Part shown: piece by piece, positions 49,628 through 58,354 of the stretch
How positions within the stretch are numbered: the first letter of the stretch is position 1
Layout of the letters: the number at the start of each line of letters is the position of its first letter
The notes under the pieces: model-generated
Seen by the model: only the letters and a program-made list of their open reading frames with translations
Told to the model about the DNA's origin: nothing
Databases searched by the model: none
Assembly: GCF_008033235.1 (NCBI RefSeq)
Contig: NZ_CP042432.1
Coordinates: 3,658,001-3,722,000, forward strand
Source: Anseongella ginsenosidimutans
Lineage (GTDB): Bacteria; Bacteroidota; Bacteroidia; Sphingobacteriales; Sphingobacteriaceae
DNA: 64,000 bases
Reading direction: 5' to 3'
Position numbers and translations under genes: made by a program

Positions 49628-49688
49628 CTTAAAACAAATCTTTTCTATTACGCTGGTATCTCGTTTTTGAACGGAATGTAATCATCCG

Positions 49689-50630
49689 TCAATCCTCATA
49701 ATCATCTAATTCGTCGAAATTTATATCTGATCCTAATGCCATGAACTGCTGAACTCGCTCAGGCTCTGTTTCAGTTTCCTCATAGAGATAAATCATCTCG
49801 TCTATGGCGTCTCGATCCTTGTGAATGTTAAAAATGCTCTCAAAGTATTTATTCGAACCTAGCTGCTCAAACTCTAATGGCTCCAGTGAGTTGATGTATT
49901 CTCCGAACTCCCCAGAAAATTCACTTTTAAGGAGAAAAGCGCAGACCTCCCGCTGCATAAGCTTTTCCTTTTCAAATGTAAATTCCTTTGCAATAAAGAT
50001 TTTATACGCCTTTGAATTATGGGCTATTTCATAAGTATAGATGTTAAGTCGACCGGCTTCTTGCCGAACTATTTGGTATAATTGATCAACCAATTTACCA
50101 ATGACTCGCGCAAATAAATTCTTGATTCGATCGGAATTTGGAGTTGGAAAAAACGCCTCATTTTGTATCTTAATCCCAAGTTCTTCGGATATGAATTCCG
50201 TAAGTTGCCCTTTATCTTGGGGTGGGCGGTAAACCGAGGAAAGATTATATCTATCGTATCTGGTAGATTTGTAAAATTTATCCAATAAAGCGAGAAATCT
50301 GTTTAACTGCTTACTGGTTTTTACTTCCCTCTTTTCTTTAATTCTTCGCCATAATTCCAAATGACTATGTGTAATTAATGACTTTTCAAAATCCTCAACC
50401 GAAGCTGTACCATCATGTTCTATCAAAATTAGGGCAATCTTTTGAAGTCGTTCAACTCCGACAGATATATGATACAGGAACTCAAAACACTCGTGTTCAT
50501 AATAGAGCGACTCCATATTCTCCAAAACGAATATGGAATTGTAAATAAAGGAATCCGAAATTTGTAATTCCGTTCCTAATCGAAAATTTTTCCAAAAGAG
50601 ATCCGGGTCGTTAAGTAAATCTTTCTCCAT
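49689..50630 (-). CDS. Uncharacterised protein, element accessory
   Basis: 313 aa from the ATG at 50630 (MEKDLLNDPDLFWKNF); the upstream frame to 50696 overlaps the DUF2188 gene. Mostly helical, with an acidic C-terminus (FDELDDYED). No catalytic motif was recognised. It follows the DUF2188 gene by 7 bases and precedes the Gabija-like pair on the same strand. Confidence 0.7.
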   Translation of the reverse strand: MEKDLLNDPDLFWKNFRLGTELQISDSFIYNSIFVLENMESLYYEHECFEFLYHISVGVERLQKIALILIEHDGTASVEDFEKSLITHSHLELWRRIKEKREVKTSKQLNRFLALLDKFYKSTRYDRYNLSSVYRPPQDKGQLTEFISEELGIKIQNEAFFPTPNSDRIKNLFARVIGKLVDQLYQIVRQEAGRLNIYTYEIAHNSKAYKIFIAKEFTFEKEKLMQREVCAFLLKSEFSGEFGEYINSLEPLEFEQLGSNKYFESIFNIHKDRDAIDEMIYLYEETETEPERVQQFMALGSDINFDELDDYED

Positions 50631-50637
50631 GTAACGT

Positions 50638-50868
50638 TTATCCTTTAGGGGGATACGGGTCGTTTCCATAAGTCCGCTCCTCCTGGATTTTGCCATCCTG
50701 CTTGTGCACGATTATCGAGGAATTCCCTTGTTTCTTTGCCAAGTCTATGGTCTTACCAAGTGTTTCTTCTTTGGTATTCCCTGTGACTGAAGCTCGCTTT
50801 CCGTTCTCAAGCATACCTTGCCAGCCTTCTTCTGTTTTGGTGACGTGATACGTTTTTCTCTTTGCCAT
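50638..50868 (-). CDS. DUF2188 protein
   Basis: 76 aa with the DUF2188 pattern: HVTKTEEGWQ, KRASVTGNTKEET, and SSIIVHKQDGKIQEERTYGNDP..P. These small proteins are widespread, often on mobile elements, and uncharacterised. It heads a two-gene unit with the 313-aa protein. Confidence 0.9.
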   Translation of the reverse strand: MAKRKTYHVTKTEEGWQGMLENGKRASVTGNTKEETLGKTIDLAKKQGNSSIIVHKQDGKIQEERTYGNDPYPPKG

Positions 50869-51250
50869 GACTTTAAAATTTTAACGTTTATAATTTCATC
50901 CAATCTTTAACACATTGACTCAGGTACCTTTCCGTATTCCGTATAAAGAATCATTCCGAAATTCTGGTGTAGTTCAGGCTTGCTATACCAAATATAGTAT
51001 TTTTATAAAAAGATTGCTATGAAGATAGAAGAAACAGGGAAAATTAGATCGATTTAGTCAGGTCTTAGGCTATCAAATTGCTTTCGTTGAAGGCCGGCAC
51101 CTAAAAAGCGCATAAAAACGCGCCTGAAATGGCAATGGGGCCATTTTCTATGCTCTCCGGCTTCAAAATAGATGCCGAGATAAAAAAGGAGCCTTAGAGC
51201 GTCGGAAGCTTCTAAGCCTCCTTTTCACTGCTGGTTGCTTTTTTAATGCG
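50869..51250. other. 382-bp intergenic region
   Basis: No ORF of note. It contains the terminator at 51182-51225. The remaining AT-rich part (50870-51040) probably holds the DUF2188 promoter, but no clear TAnnTTTG box was found. Confidence 0.5.
51182..51225 (-). terminator. Terminator hairpin after the 123-aa gene
   Basis: A fifteen-base stem (51184-51198 with 51211-51225, one mismatch), AAAAGGAGSCTTAGA and complement. On the minus strand it is followed by T6. It lies about 25 bases after the stop at 51251. Confidence 0.75.
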
Positions 51251-51622
51251 CTAATAGTGAAGCCTTAAACACTGGTTTTTGGAGGCTTTTAGCAGACGTT
51301 CAATAAGTCCTTCAAATTTTCCGGCCTCGATCACACGCGCAAAGGAAATACTTTCAAAGGCATAATCATCTTTGATCGTTAGCCACTCGTCCCCTCCGCT
51401 GATTTGATTGATAAAACAAAGCTGCTGATAATAAAATCCTTGTCCCAGGCACCAGGCAGTTTGTTGTAGTGACAACTGCAAATCTTCCAAGGTATCACAT
51501 TTTATTAATTGTGTTTTGTCAAATGGGGGATCAATGGCCTGGCGTATCCAATAATTGCGCTGACCGATTTGTTCCCAGATACCCAGTAACTGGGCTTCAT
51601 TATAAGGTGATTCTTTTTTCAT
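51251..51622 (-). CDS. Uncharacterised 123-aa protein beside DUF932
   Basis: Starts MKKESPYNEAQLLGIW. It has conserved-looking aromatic and Cys positions but no known motif. It begins 48 bases after the DUF932 stop, on the same strand, and ends at a terminator. Typical of the DUF932 neighbourhood in Bacteroidota elements. Confidence 0.65.
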   Translation of the reverse strand: MKKESPYNEAQLLGIWEQIGQRNYWIRQAIDPPFDKTQLIKCDTLEDLQLSLQQTAWCLGQGFYYQQLCFINQISGGDEWLTIKDDYAFESISFARVIEAGKFEGLIERLLKASKNQCLRLHY

Positions 51623-51670
51623 GAGTAAAAAAATTAGGAGCCAGCCCGGAAACGTGCTGGCTCCGGTTAA

Positions 51671-52738
51671 TTAATTCAAGCTAAATACGTCTGTTCCATG
51701 GCTGGCAAATTCCCGGCACAGGTTAAACGCAGTTTGTCCCCGCTGCAACCCTGTACCAAACAGGATGCTTTTAAACCGTGCTTCCTCGTCCTTGTAATTG
51801 CGGACGTTTTGAAAATAGCCGGTCACGGCGTTGTATGCGCCAAACAAAGTGCCCTTAGTGGTTACTTCCTGCTGGGAAGGACTGGTCAAAGCGTATTCCA
51901 CTACGCTGCTAACCATGTTTTTATACTGCGTGGATAGCGCGTTTTGCTCACCGGTTTGCAGGTTGTGCAATACTTCCCTATTTGGAGCCATTGCCACCTG
52001 AACCAACCGTTTTACCGCCTGATCACTGATCCGGACGGTGGCCCAATGGTTAAACACTTCCTCCAATTCTCCCGCTAATTGGTTCGTAATTCCTAACAGC
52101 GCATGCGCCTGTTTCAAACGATCCCGCGCGCTGGCCGTATGCCGTATTTTAACGCAGTTGCTATGATTTTTCAAAGCCGCATTCAGCGTATTGTTGCAAA
52201 CGATCCGCACCGGGGTAAAGGCCGCCGTAATACTGCCGTATCCATCATGGGAAGTCGTGAGAAACAAATATTGCTCTATTAAATCCTCCTTTCCCACCCG
52301 GATAAATTCCGGCAACTTCGCCGTAATAAAGACCCGCTCCCCTTTCCCAAGTGCGCCCGCCGTCTCGTATAAAATTCCGTCTGTGCCGCCAACAATCGCG
52401 TCAAAAAAACTAAACGCCTCCGTGTTCTGCACAATCTGGTAGTCTCTGCCAACTACCCCCAAAACCTGATCGGTATCGCTGCGCACGGTCGCAAAGAAAT
52501 CCGGCACTTCAATTTCCGGGATAAGCCTACCGGTTTCGCTTTCCCCGCGGAAATTATCCGTATCATAGGTATACAGCGGCCGCTTTTCAACCACATAATC
52601 TAACCCGGCGTGCCGGACGGCCTCCGCGCTGGTCGGGTACTCCTCTACAATCTGCCCTAACCCATGCCAGGCTTTTTCTTTCACCGAAAAAAAACTGTGC
52701 TTTCCTGATTGCTCGTTATAATGAATTTGGTGTGACAT
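51671..52738 (-). CDS. DUF932 protein (phage/plasmid-like protein)
   Basis: 355 aa with the family start KEKAWHGLGQIVEEYPTSAEAV, a middle RIVCNNTLNAA, and a C-terminal TVTKGTLFGAYNAVTGYFQN-like block. DUF932 proteins are common in conjugative elements and plasmids and are of unknown function. Confidence 0.9.
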   Translation of the reverse strand: MSHQIHYNEQSGKHSFFSVKEKAWHGLGQIVEEYPTSAEAVRHAGLDYVVEKRPLYTYDTDNFRGESETGRLIPEIEVPDFFATVRSDTDQVLGVVGRDYQIVQNTEAFSFFDAIVGGTDGILYETAGALGKGERVFITAKLPEFIRVGKEDLIEQYLFLTTSHDGYGSITAAFTPVRIVCNNTLNAALKNHSNCVKIRHTASARDRLKQAHALLGITNQLAGELEEVFNHWATVRISDQAVKRLVQVAMAPNREVLHNLQTGEQNALSTQYKNMVSSVVEYALTSPSQQEVTTKGTLFGAYNAVTGYFQNVRNYKDEEARFKSILFGTGLQRGQTAFNLCREFASHGTDVFSLN

Positions 52739-52783
52739 ACTACTTGGTTTTTAACTGATTGGAATGAATAAAGATTACAATAG

Positions 52784-52820
52784 AAACGCCTCCCACCTAT
52801 GTATAGACAGGAGGGCGTTT
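52784..52820 (-). terminator. Hairpin between the 176-aa gene and DUF932
   Basis: Arms AAACGCCTCC (52784-52793) and GGAGGGCGTTT (52810-52820), with one bulge. The following T-run on the minus strand is weak (CTATTGT). A partial terminator or attenuator. Confidence 0.5.
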
Positions 52821-52828
52821 TCTCTGGA

Positions 52829-53359
52829 CTAACGGGCAGGAATTACGATTTCCGCTTCAATATCCGCTAAGCGCTCTGCGCATAATAAACGGATAAATTC
52901 CGCCACCGCCTGAATGATCACACGGTTTTTCGTGTCAAACCTCCGGCGCTCATCGTCCTCGATCACCAGCACGCTATTTTGATAGGGATTATCCCCTTTT
53001 TCCTCGGCATCGTCCAATTGAGCTACCTCAAAGGCCGCCAGATTGTCAATTGTTTGAATCAAGCGATCCCACTGCCGTTTCCTGCGGTGGAGTTCCTCCA
53101 CCAACTGAATGGTGCTTTCCAGATTAAGGACAGGCCGCCCCTGTTTCAGTGGCACCTTCGATTCAGCCTTCGCAGCTCCCTCCGCCGGAACCGCCCCGTC
53201 CGTTCTCGCAGATTCCTCCTTCTTACCTTCCTGGTAAAAGGCAGTACTTACCGGCATACCGTTTACCTTACCAGTGCCACCGCTCATTTTCCCATTACCT
53301 GCGACTGCTCCATTATCAGCACCCCGTTTTTTTCCGCCTTCTACAATCGTCGTTTTCAT
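52829..53359 (-). CDS. Uncharacterised acidic-tailed protein
   Basis: 176 aa from the ATG at 53359. The first 60 residues are low complexity (Gly, Lys, Ala, Glu). The rest forms a helical domain with LESTIQLVEELHRRKRQWDRLIQTIDNLA and ...IQAVAEFIRLLCAERLADIEAEI. No known family. Located between DUF932 and the nested hairpin. Confidence 0.65.
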   Translation of the reverse strand: MKTTIVEGGKKRGADNGAVAGNGKMSGGTGKVNGMPVSTAFYQEGKKEESARTDGAVPAEGAAKAESKVPLKQGRPVLNLESTIQLVEELHRRKRQWDRLIQTIDNLAAFEVAQLDDAEEKGDNPYQNSVLVIEDDERRRFDTKNRVIIQAVAEFIRLLCAERLADIEAEIVIPAR

Positions 53360-53890
53360 GATGAATTGAATTTGAATGTTAAAAATTGACAAATGATTAC
53401 TTGTTATCGTTCCCTCTTTAGAATGCGTCCCGAACCGGGGGAGCCCTGCTGCCTGTTTCCATGTTCCTGCTGCTTTAAAATTTGAATACCTCAAAAATTC
53501 CGGTCGGCGCAGGGCCTCCCTGGCTTTTTGATAAGCAGCTCACCTAATACTGCCCGGCACTAAGGCAAGGCTTTTTGAAAAAAAATACGACCCGTAGCCG
53601 CAGGCGAAGGGCTGGAGATTTTTTTTCAAAAACCCGAAGGGCCCCGGCCTTGCCGTGTGGCAGGCGGTTTAGAAATTTGCGCCCCAAAAAGGCTGAGAGG
53701 GCGTTTTAACAGAAAGCTATTGGCTTATGGAGAAAGACAAGTTTTGGTAGCGGCACCTGAAATCGTAGCCGCGTTCTACCGACCGCCTTTAGGCAGGTGC
53801 CCGCGTTTACAGCGCGCGTAGCACCCGCCCATCCGGCGATAGGTTCATTCAACACAAAAACAACGCTAAGGAATAGAAAACAGTAACTGA
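53360..53890. other. 531-bp non-coding region with a nested hairpin
   Basis: No convincing gene. The main feature is the long hairpin at 53558-53658. A second, weaker GC-rich hairpin lies at about 53680-53705. The rest (53710-53890) shows nothing clear. Confidence 0.5.
53558..53658. ncRNA. Strong nested hairpin, candidate structured RNA or DNA element
   Basis: The inner perfect 15-bp stem TTTTTGAAAAAAAAT (53572-53586) pairs with 53618-53632 around a 31-nt loop that itself has AGCC/GGCT pairing. The outer stem GGCAAGGC (53564-53571) pairs with GCCTTGCC at 53647-53654, extended by CAC/GTG with a TAA bulge. It could be an RNA, a terminator pair or a single-strand DNA signal of the element. Confidence 0.5.
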
Positions 53891-54463
53891 TCAAAACAGA
53901 TCCGTGGCGAGTCGCCTGCCCAGCTCCAGTGCGGCCAGGATCGTACAGGACTTAGCCATCCCCATCCCCGGAAACGCACACAGCTCCTGATAGGACATCC
54001 GGCGAAGCCGCTCCAGGTTGAAATCCACATCTTCCAGAATGCGCCCGGCCAGACCCACCGCCGATTCCTTCGGCGTACCCGAACCGATCAACATCGCCAA
54101 CAGGTCCGCATCACTCATGGAAACCGCTCCATTTTCAAGCATTTTCTCCCGGGGACGATCCTGTTCATCCCAATCTTTGATCCCGCTACCTTGCGCCTCC
54201 CGCTTTCTTTTCAGATCCACCACCCGTACCTCTCCTTCCTGATGATAGGACGCAGCATAAAAGAGATACGAAAACGCCTGAATAAGGCATTCAAGATCCT
54301 CCTCAAAAACCACCAGGTCTCGCCGCTCATACGTTCCGTCCCCTTTCTCATCACTACGAGCAATCTTAAGATAGACGCTTCCATTTGAGGCCCGCTTAAA
54401 ATCCAGAAAATAATGCCGCCTCCCGGAAGAGAAATACTCACTGACTAAAATGATATTTTTCAT
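53891..54463 (-). CDS. DUF3276 - RadC helix-hairpin-helix fusion protein
   Basis: 190 aa from the ATG at 54463 (the frame is open to 54490). Residues 1-85 match DUF3276, a PUR-alpha-like nucleic-acid-binding fold (SEYFSSGRRHYFLDFK...YLKI...VFEEDLECL). Residues 95-190 match the N-terminal part of RadC (KDWDEQDRPREKMLENGA, LSDADLLAMLIGSGT, then the HhH FPGMGMAKSCTILAALELGRRL). The catalytic JAB/MPN domain of RadC is absent. The combination is unusual. Confidence 0.82.
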   Translation of the reverse strand: MKNIILVSEYFSSGRRHYFLDFKRASNGSVYLKIARSDEKGDGTYERRDLVVFEEDLECLIQAFSYLFYAASYHQEGEVRVVDLKRKREAQGSGIKDWDEQDRPREKMLENGAVSMSDADLLAMLIGSGTPKESAVGLAGRILEDVDFNLERLRRMSYQELCAFPGMGMAKSCTILAALELGRRLATDLF

Positions 54464-54628
54464 CTTGTTATAAAATTGGTTTGAGTACAAAACTCCCCCG
54501 AAATCCCGGAGTTAGTCGGAGCAAATTGACATTACCCGATGCAAAAGGGCGGCATCCGATCACGAAAGATTTATCCGATCTTGGGATCCAATACCCGATC
54601 TTTCAACTATTTACGCGATATTTAATGT

Positions 54629-55030
54629 ATGGAAAACGCAGCACACACCCCCAAGCACTGCGAGCATTGCGGCAAGACGATCAAGGGTCGCACCGACAAG
54701 CGATTCTGTAACGACGACTGTCGGAACAATTTCAACCGCAAAAAACGAAAGAAGCGAGCCTTGGAAGCACCGGAAACCATCGCAGAAATCATCCGCATCA
54801 TCAAAAACAACTACCAGATCCTTCTCACCAATTTCGATCTTGAACCAGATCCAAATGCAGCGTCTTTCATGAACAGTAAACAATTCCAGGAACTCGGACT
54901 GAACGAAAAATTTTACACCAGTGTGCTCATAGAAAACGGGGAACTATGGAAATACTGCTTTGACCGCGGATGGTCGGCGGGTAAAACGACCGTTTGGGTG
55001 AAAAGAAACCCTAACCAGGCCGAGATCTAA
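54629..55030 (+). CDS. Zinc-ribbon protein
   Basis: 133 aa. Four cysteines in CEHCG and FCNDDC near residues 11-33 would bind one zinc, followed by a basic stretch NNFNRKKRKK. The C-terminal half is an alpha/beta unit (YQILLTNFDLE..., LWKYCFDRGWSAG). The basic patch suggests nucleic-acid binding. It is divergent from the DUF3276-RadC gene. Common in Bacteroidota mobile elements, function unknown. Confidence 0.75.
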   Translation: MENAAHTPKHCEHCGKTIKGRTDKRFCNDDCRNNFNRKKRKKRALEAPETIAEIIRIIKNNYQILLTNFDLEPDPNAASFMNSKQFQELGLNEKFYTSVLIENGELWKYCFDRGWSAGKTTVWVKRNPNQAEI

Positions 55031-55417
55031 GCCAGCCAATCACCATTAAACTCAAAAAAGGACGAGCATCAATTAAACGCAACCTACACCGTATCAGGTG
55101 CACCTAATACGGAACTCATCGTATCCTGTAAAACCAGCGTGAAGGCATCGCCCTGAGTTACCCAATAGTCCGCCACAAAATTATATCGCTCGTAACTGGC
55201 AATTTCACATAATTGCCCACACCGGCCCACTCAAAAACGTTCCACTTAACGCCGATTTAAAAAATTAATAGTTCTTACATTAGCGCAAGCCGTATAACAC
55301 CGAATTAAGCCATGGACCAATATCTCTTGTGCGAACCGTAAGTAATCCTAATTGTACTCCCGCGGGGTTCATTCCGTCATAAACAAGCCCGCGTAGTTGA
55401 ACACATAAACTAATGAT
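55031..55417. other. 387-bp region with a decayed minus-strand coding remnant
   Basis: It contains the remnant at 55084-55258. Elsewhere no gene. The start region of the nuclease gene probably has its promoter at 55260-55400, but no clear box was found. Confidence 0.4.
55084..55258 (-). pseudogene. Remnant of a coding sequence
   Basis: On the minus strand, WNVFEWAGVG then, after one lost base in a GGG run, QLCEIASYERYNFVADYW and VTQGDAFTLVLQDT...GAPDTV and a stop. The composition is clearly protein-like. Family unknown. It has no start and is probably the end of a truncated gene. Confidence 0.4.
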
Positions 55418-56719
55418 ATGGATAGACATTTAAACATTTTTGAATTTTTCAATAACAACGGTAATGAATATGATGAGAACAATTTGTCCCGGGCATTTGC
55501 CTTGTGCATAAAATACGACACCGTTCTACTAGACCATATTCTCCGGCAGGTATTGGACCAGCACCTGTACAATTCATTGTTCAACACGGACAATCCCGCC
55601 TATTCGATTGAAATAGATCTTCAGAAACGGCCAGCAGAGCTTACCGGATTCACGCACATAGTGGCAATTGCTTGCTGCGCGCGCGAATTAGACACATCCA
55701 ATATTTCATGTATAGCAGCACGTACCACCGAGGAACCAAAAACGGACCTATGCATCACCATTAATGACGTATGCTTGGTCTTTGAATTCAAAACAACACC
55801 GGAAGATTGCTCCGCCCAACTTAAATGCCAGGCGGAAAAGGTAAAAAGCTTCTGCCCGGACGAGGCGGATATTATCTACAAGGATTTAAACTGGAAAAAG
55901 ATTGTCATTTCCCTTTTAAATGCGTTATCACTGCAAAAGCAAATAAACTCCGAAAATCAATTTACACGAGATTTTGCAAGATTCCTCGAAAAAAAGCATC
56001 CAGACTGGTTCCCCCAAAGGCTTCTGAAAAATATCTCATTCCCCCAAAATGACGCCGACCCAAATAACACCTATCTTAATTCCCGACTAGATCAGCTTAA
56101 AACACAAATTTTTGGAGAGGATAGGACCAAAGAAATTCCTGGCAAGTATTATCGTCTGGTAATAGCGGTTGATAATTGGGGCTGGGCAAACGAAGTCCAT
56201 GTGGGGTATTGTAAGCACGGACGAGAAAACTACTTAAAAATTGACATCTATCCTGGCGACACGAAAGCACAAGGCCGAAACCTGTTTAAACTTGACAACG
56301 GCGCCATCCAATGGCCCAATGACGTAAAGGGTTATAAACTAGTAGCCGAGCCATACATGAAATTCAGTCACTTCAATTCCATGCTTTTTTGGTTTGTGCC
56401 AACTGAAGAAGACTACCAGACCACCCATACACGGGCTTTTTTTGATAACTATGCCGGCCGATATCAAAAGCATCAATGGAATGAATTTGAAAAAGTAATG
56501 GATTCAATAGATCCCAATTGGAAAACGAAATGCGAGTACAGCCAAAAAATAACAAACTCCAATCGCACGTATTTTGACCTTTCCCTGGGAACACTGTTAA
56601 CCGTCTTAATCCCCTATACGAAAGCGCAAGAACTTGATGACAGGGAAATCGATTCAAGTCTTGTAAAGGAACTTAAGAGTACCATCACGAGTCTTAGAAA
56701 CATAGTCGACAGCAAGTAA
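55418..56719 (+). CDS. Candidate PD-(D/E)XK nuclease, orphan
   Basis: 433 aa. The N-terminal block FEFFNNNGNEYDENNLSRAFALCI, and then KTDLCITINDVCLVFEFKT (Asp, ..., Glu-x-Lys at about residues 108-126), fit a PD-(D/E)XK core. A second globular half contains YYRLVIAVDNWGWANEVHVG. No known family name was recognised. It lies alone inside the mobile element, between a decayed gene and a basic H1-like protein. A restriction or defence role is possible but unproven. Confidence 0.65.
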   Translation: MDRHLNIFEFFNNNGNEYDENNLSRAFALCIKYDTVLLDHILRQVLDQHLYNSLFNTDNPAYSIEIDLQKRPAELTGFTHIVAIACCARELDTSNISCIAARTTEEPKTDLCITINDVCLVFEFKTTPEDCSAQLKCQAEKVKSFCPDEADIIYKDLNWKKIVISLLNALSLQKQINSENQFTRDFARFLEKKHPDWFPQRLLKNISFPQNDADPNNTYLNSRLDQLKTQIFGEDRTKEIPGKYYRLVIAVDNWGWANEVHVGYCKHGRENYLKIDIYPGDTKAQGRNLFKLDNGAIQWPNDVKGYKLVAEPYMKFSHFNSMLFWFVPTEEDYQTTHTRAFFDNYAGRYQKHQWNEFEKVMDSIDPNWKTKCEYSQKITNSNRTYFDLSLGTLLTVLIPYTKAQELDDREIDSSLVKELKSTITSLRNIVDSK

Positions 56720-56879
56720 ATAGGTATTTTTGATAGTATTGCCTGACTTTTTGATTTACCAGAAAGTTTTTGCGTTAACAATCCCCTATTAACAACAGAG
56801 GCTACCACTACAATAAAAAAATGCTTCCCAGCGTTTTTTTAACTTAGAAACAATTAAAAATTACGCTTAAATTTCCATC

Positions 56880-57404
56880 ATGGCAAAACTCACCGACCAA
56901 ACAATCCTTCAACACTATCAAGAAAAAAAGCAAGGCCTCACCCAGGAACTCCAAAAAGTTGAAGCCATATTAACTGCCCTAAACAGCCATGGAGATATTG
57001 CTGACGTACCAAGAAAAAGAAAATACACCCGACGCGCGCCCTTTAACAAATCCATCGGCATAACGAAAGGAAAAAACACCCAACCATCCAACACCGCGAA
57101 AGCGGAAACCACCACCGCTAAAAATCCAAGATCAGCCAAAGCCGCGAAAAAAGCACCTTCGACCTCCTCCTCCCTCACCGAACCCAATCAAAAAGGCAGC
57201 TGGGATCAAAAGATCCAAACCGCCCTGAGCAACCTTGGATCAGGCACTAAAGAAAGCATCACCCAATTCATCACAAAACGCGACCCCGCCACCTCGGCCG
57301 AAAAAGTGCGCAAAGCCCTGACCCTGCGCCTGGCTATACTAGAAAAAGACGGAAAACTCAAAAAAGAACAGACAGGAGACCAGCCACAATACCGCCTGGG
57401 CTAA
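56880..57404 (+). CDS. Basic, Lys/Ala/Thr-rich protein with winged-helix-like C-terminus
   Basis: 174 aa: an N-terminal coiled helix (LTQELQKVEAILTALN), a basic, disordered middle (RKRKYTRRAP, SAKAAKKAPSTSSS) and a C-terminal domain (SITQFITKRDPATSAEKVRKALTLRLAILEKDGKLKKE) resembling a linker-histone-like or winged helix. Likely DNA-binding. Role unknown. Confidence 0.7.
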   Translation: MAKLTDQTILQHYQEKKQGLTQELQKVEAILTALNSHGDIADVPRKRKYTRRAPFNKSIGITKGKNTQPSNTAKAETTTAKNPRSAKAAKKAPSTSSSLTEPNQKGSWDQKIQTALSNLGSGTKESITQFITKRDPATSAEKVRKALTLRLAILEKDGKLKKEQTGDQPQYRLG

Positions 57405-57437
57405 CCGGAAAGCCAAAACGTTTATCAAAATCCAACC

Positions 57438-58088
57438 TTATTCGCTTATCAACGTACACGCCCTTAACAGCTTCCGGTCAAGCCCAAATACGGTATCGTC
57501 TTTCAGCGACCAGTACGATCCCTCCTTGATGAGCCATTGATCCATGAGATACTTCCTATTCCCGCAACGTAACGTATCGGTAAGTACCGGGGCAGATTGT
57601 CTCTTAAACGGCTTCGGCAAATCCTGAATCTCTCCCAAGGTACTGTCCAGAAATACCGCCGGATCGGAATAATTATCATTAGGTAAACTTGAGGTAAGCA
57701 GAACGCCCGACGGCGGCACAACCATCTTAATCTTATTCGAATAAAAAGGCGTTTTAAGCGCAGGAGCATGATCAACCCCGTATACCAGCACCACATGACC
57801 CCGGTAATCATGCGGCAGACGGAACTCATAAAAGCCCACTTTTTTGTAGCCGAAATATAAAATCCCCAGAATTACCAAGGATTCAATGCCCACCTGCACC
57901 CAGACCCTCTTAGCCAGGGTAACCCGAAACACCGCGTAAATAAAGAGCCCAATTGCACCGGCTCCTCCTAATAAAAAGGGAACCAGGCCTCCTAAACCGT
58001 TGCCACCAACATGAAAAATTAGCATGTAAAGCCCATACAAGATGAGGCCGCTGGAGAGAAGAAAAAGGGGAGTAAGTTTAAACTTCAC
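57438..58088 (-). CDS. Uncharacterised membrane protein
   Basis: 216 aa. Three hydrophobic segments in residues 7-95 (LFLLSSGLILYGLYMLI and others), then an extracellular or periplasmic beta-rich part (YRGHVVLVYGVDH, VVPPSGVLLTSSLPND). No family recognised. Confidence 0.65.
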   Translation of the reverse strand: MKFKLTPLFLLSSGLILYGLYMLIFHVGGNGLGGLVPFLLGGAGAIGLFIYAVFRVTLAKRVWVQVGIESLVILGILYFGYKKVGFYEFRLPHDYRGHVVLVYGVDHAPALKTPFYSNKIKMVVPPSGVLLTSSLPNDNYSDPAVFLDSTLGEIQDLPKPFKRQSAPVLTDTLRCGNRKYLMDQWLIKEGSYWSLKDDTVFGLDRKLLRACTLISE

Positions 58089-58204
58089 TGGCTTACACTA
58101 CATCCCCGAATATAAATAAATTTCGTTACCTGTCCCATCCATCGTTCACCCAGTTTAAGACTAAGGCTTTAAAGAACTGACCTAAACGTCAAGATACTTT
58201 GCGC

Positions 58205-58297
58205 CGATCTTCGTAACTTTACTCCTGCCCTACCCAAAGGGCATGTTTTTCATAGGTAGATGTGGGGCCGGTCGTGAAAATGACCGGCCCTTTTTCC
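58205..58297 (+). ncRNA. Candidate small RNA with rho-independent terminator
   Basis: On the plus strand, a TGCCC/GGGCA hairpin and a CTACC/GGTAG pairing precede a strong terminator (GGGCCGGTC, loop, GACCGGCCC, then five T) ending near 58297. No plus-strand gene ends here, so a short RNA is the simplest source. The promoter is not certain. Confidence 0.4.
58265..58297 (+). terminator. Rho-independent terminator, plus strand
   Basis: Nine-base GC-rich stem GGGCCGGTC / GACCGGCCC followed by TTTTT. It lies between two minus-strand genes, so it does not end an annotated gene. Confidence 0.7.
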
Positions 58298-58354
58298 AAC
58301 GGACGCCGTGAGCGCACTCTTATCGTAACGTAGGCATAGCAGCCTCAGCACCTA

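Noticed and set aside
53706-53894. 62-aa minus-strand ORF near the nested hairpin
   Set aside because: No promoter, no family, overlaps the stop of the DUF3276-RadC gene. Probably chance.
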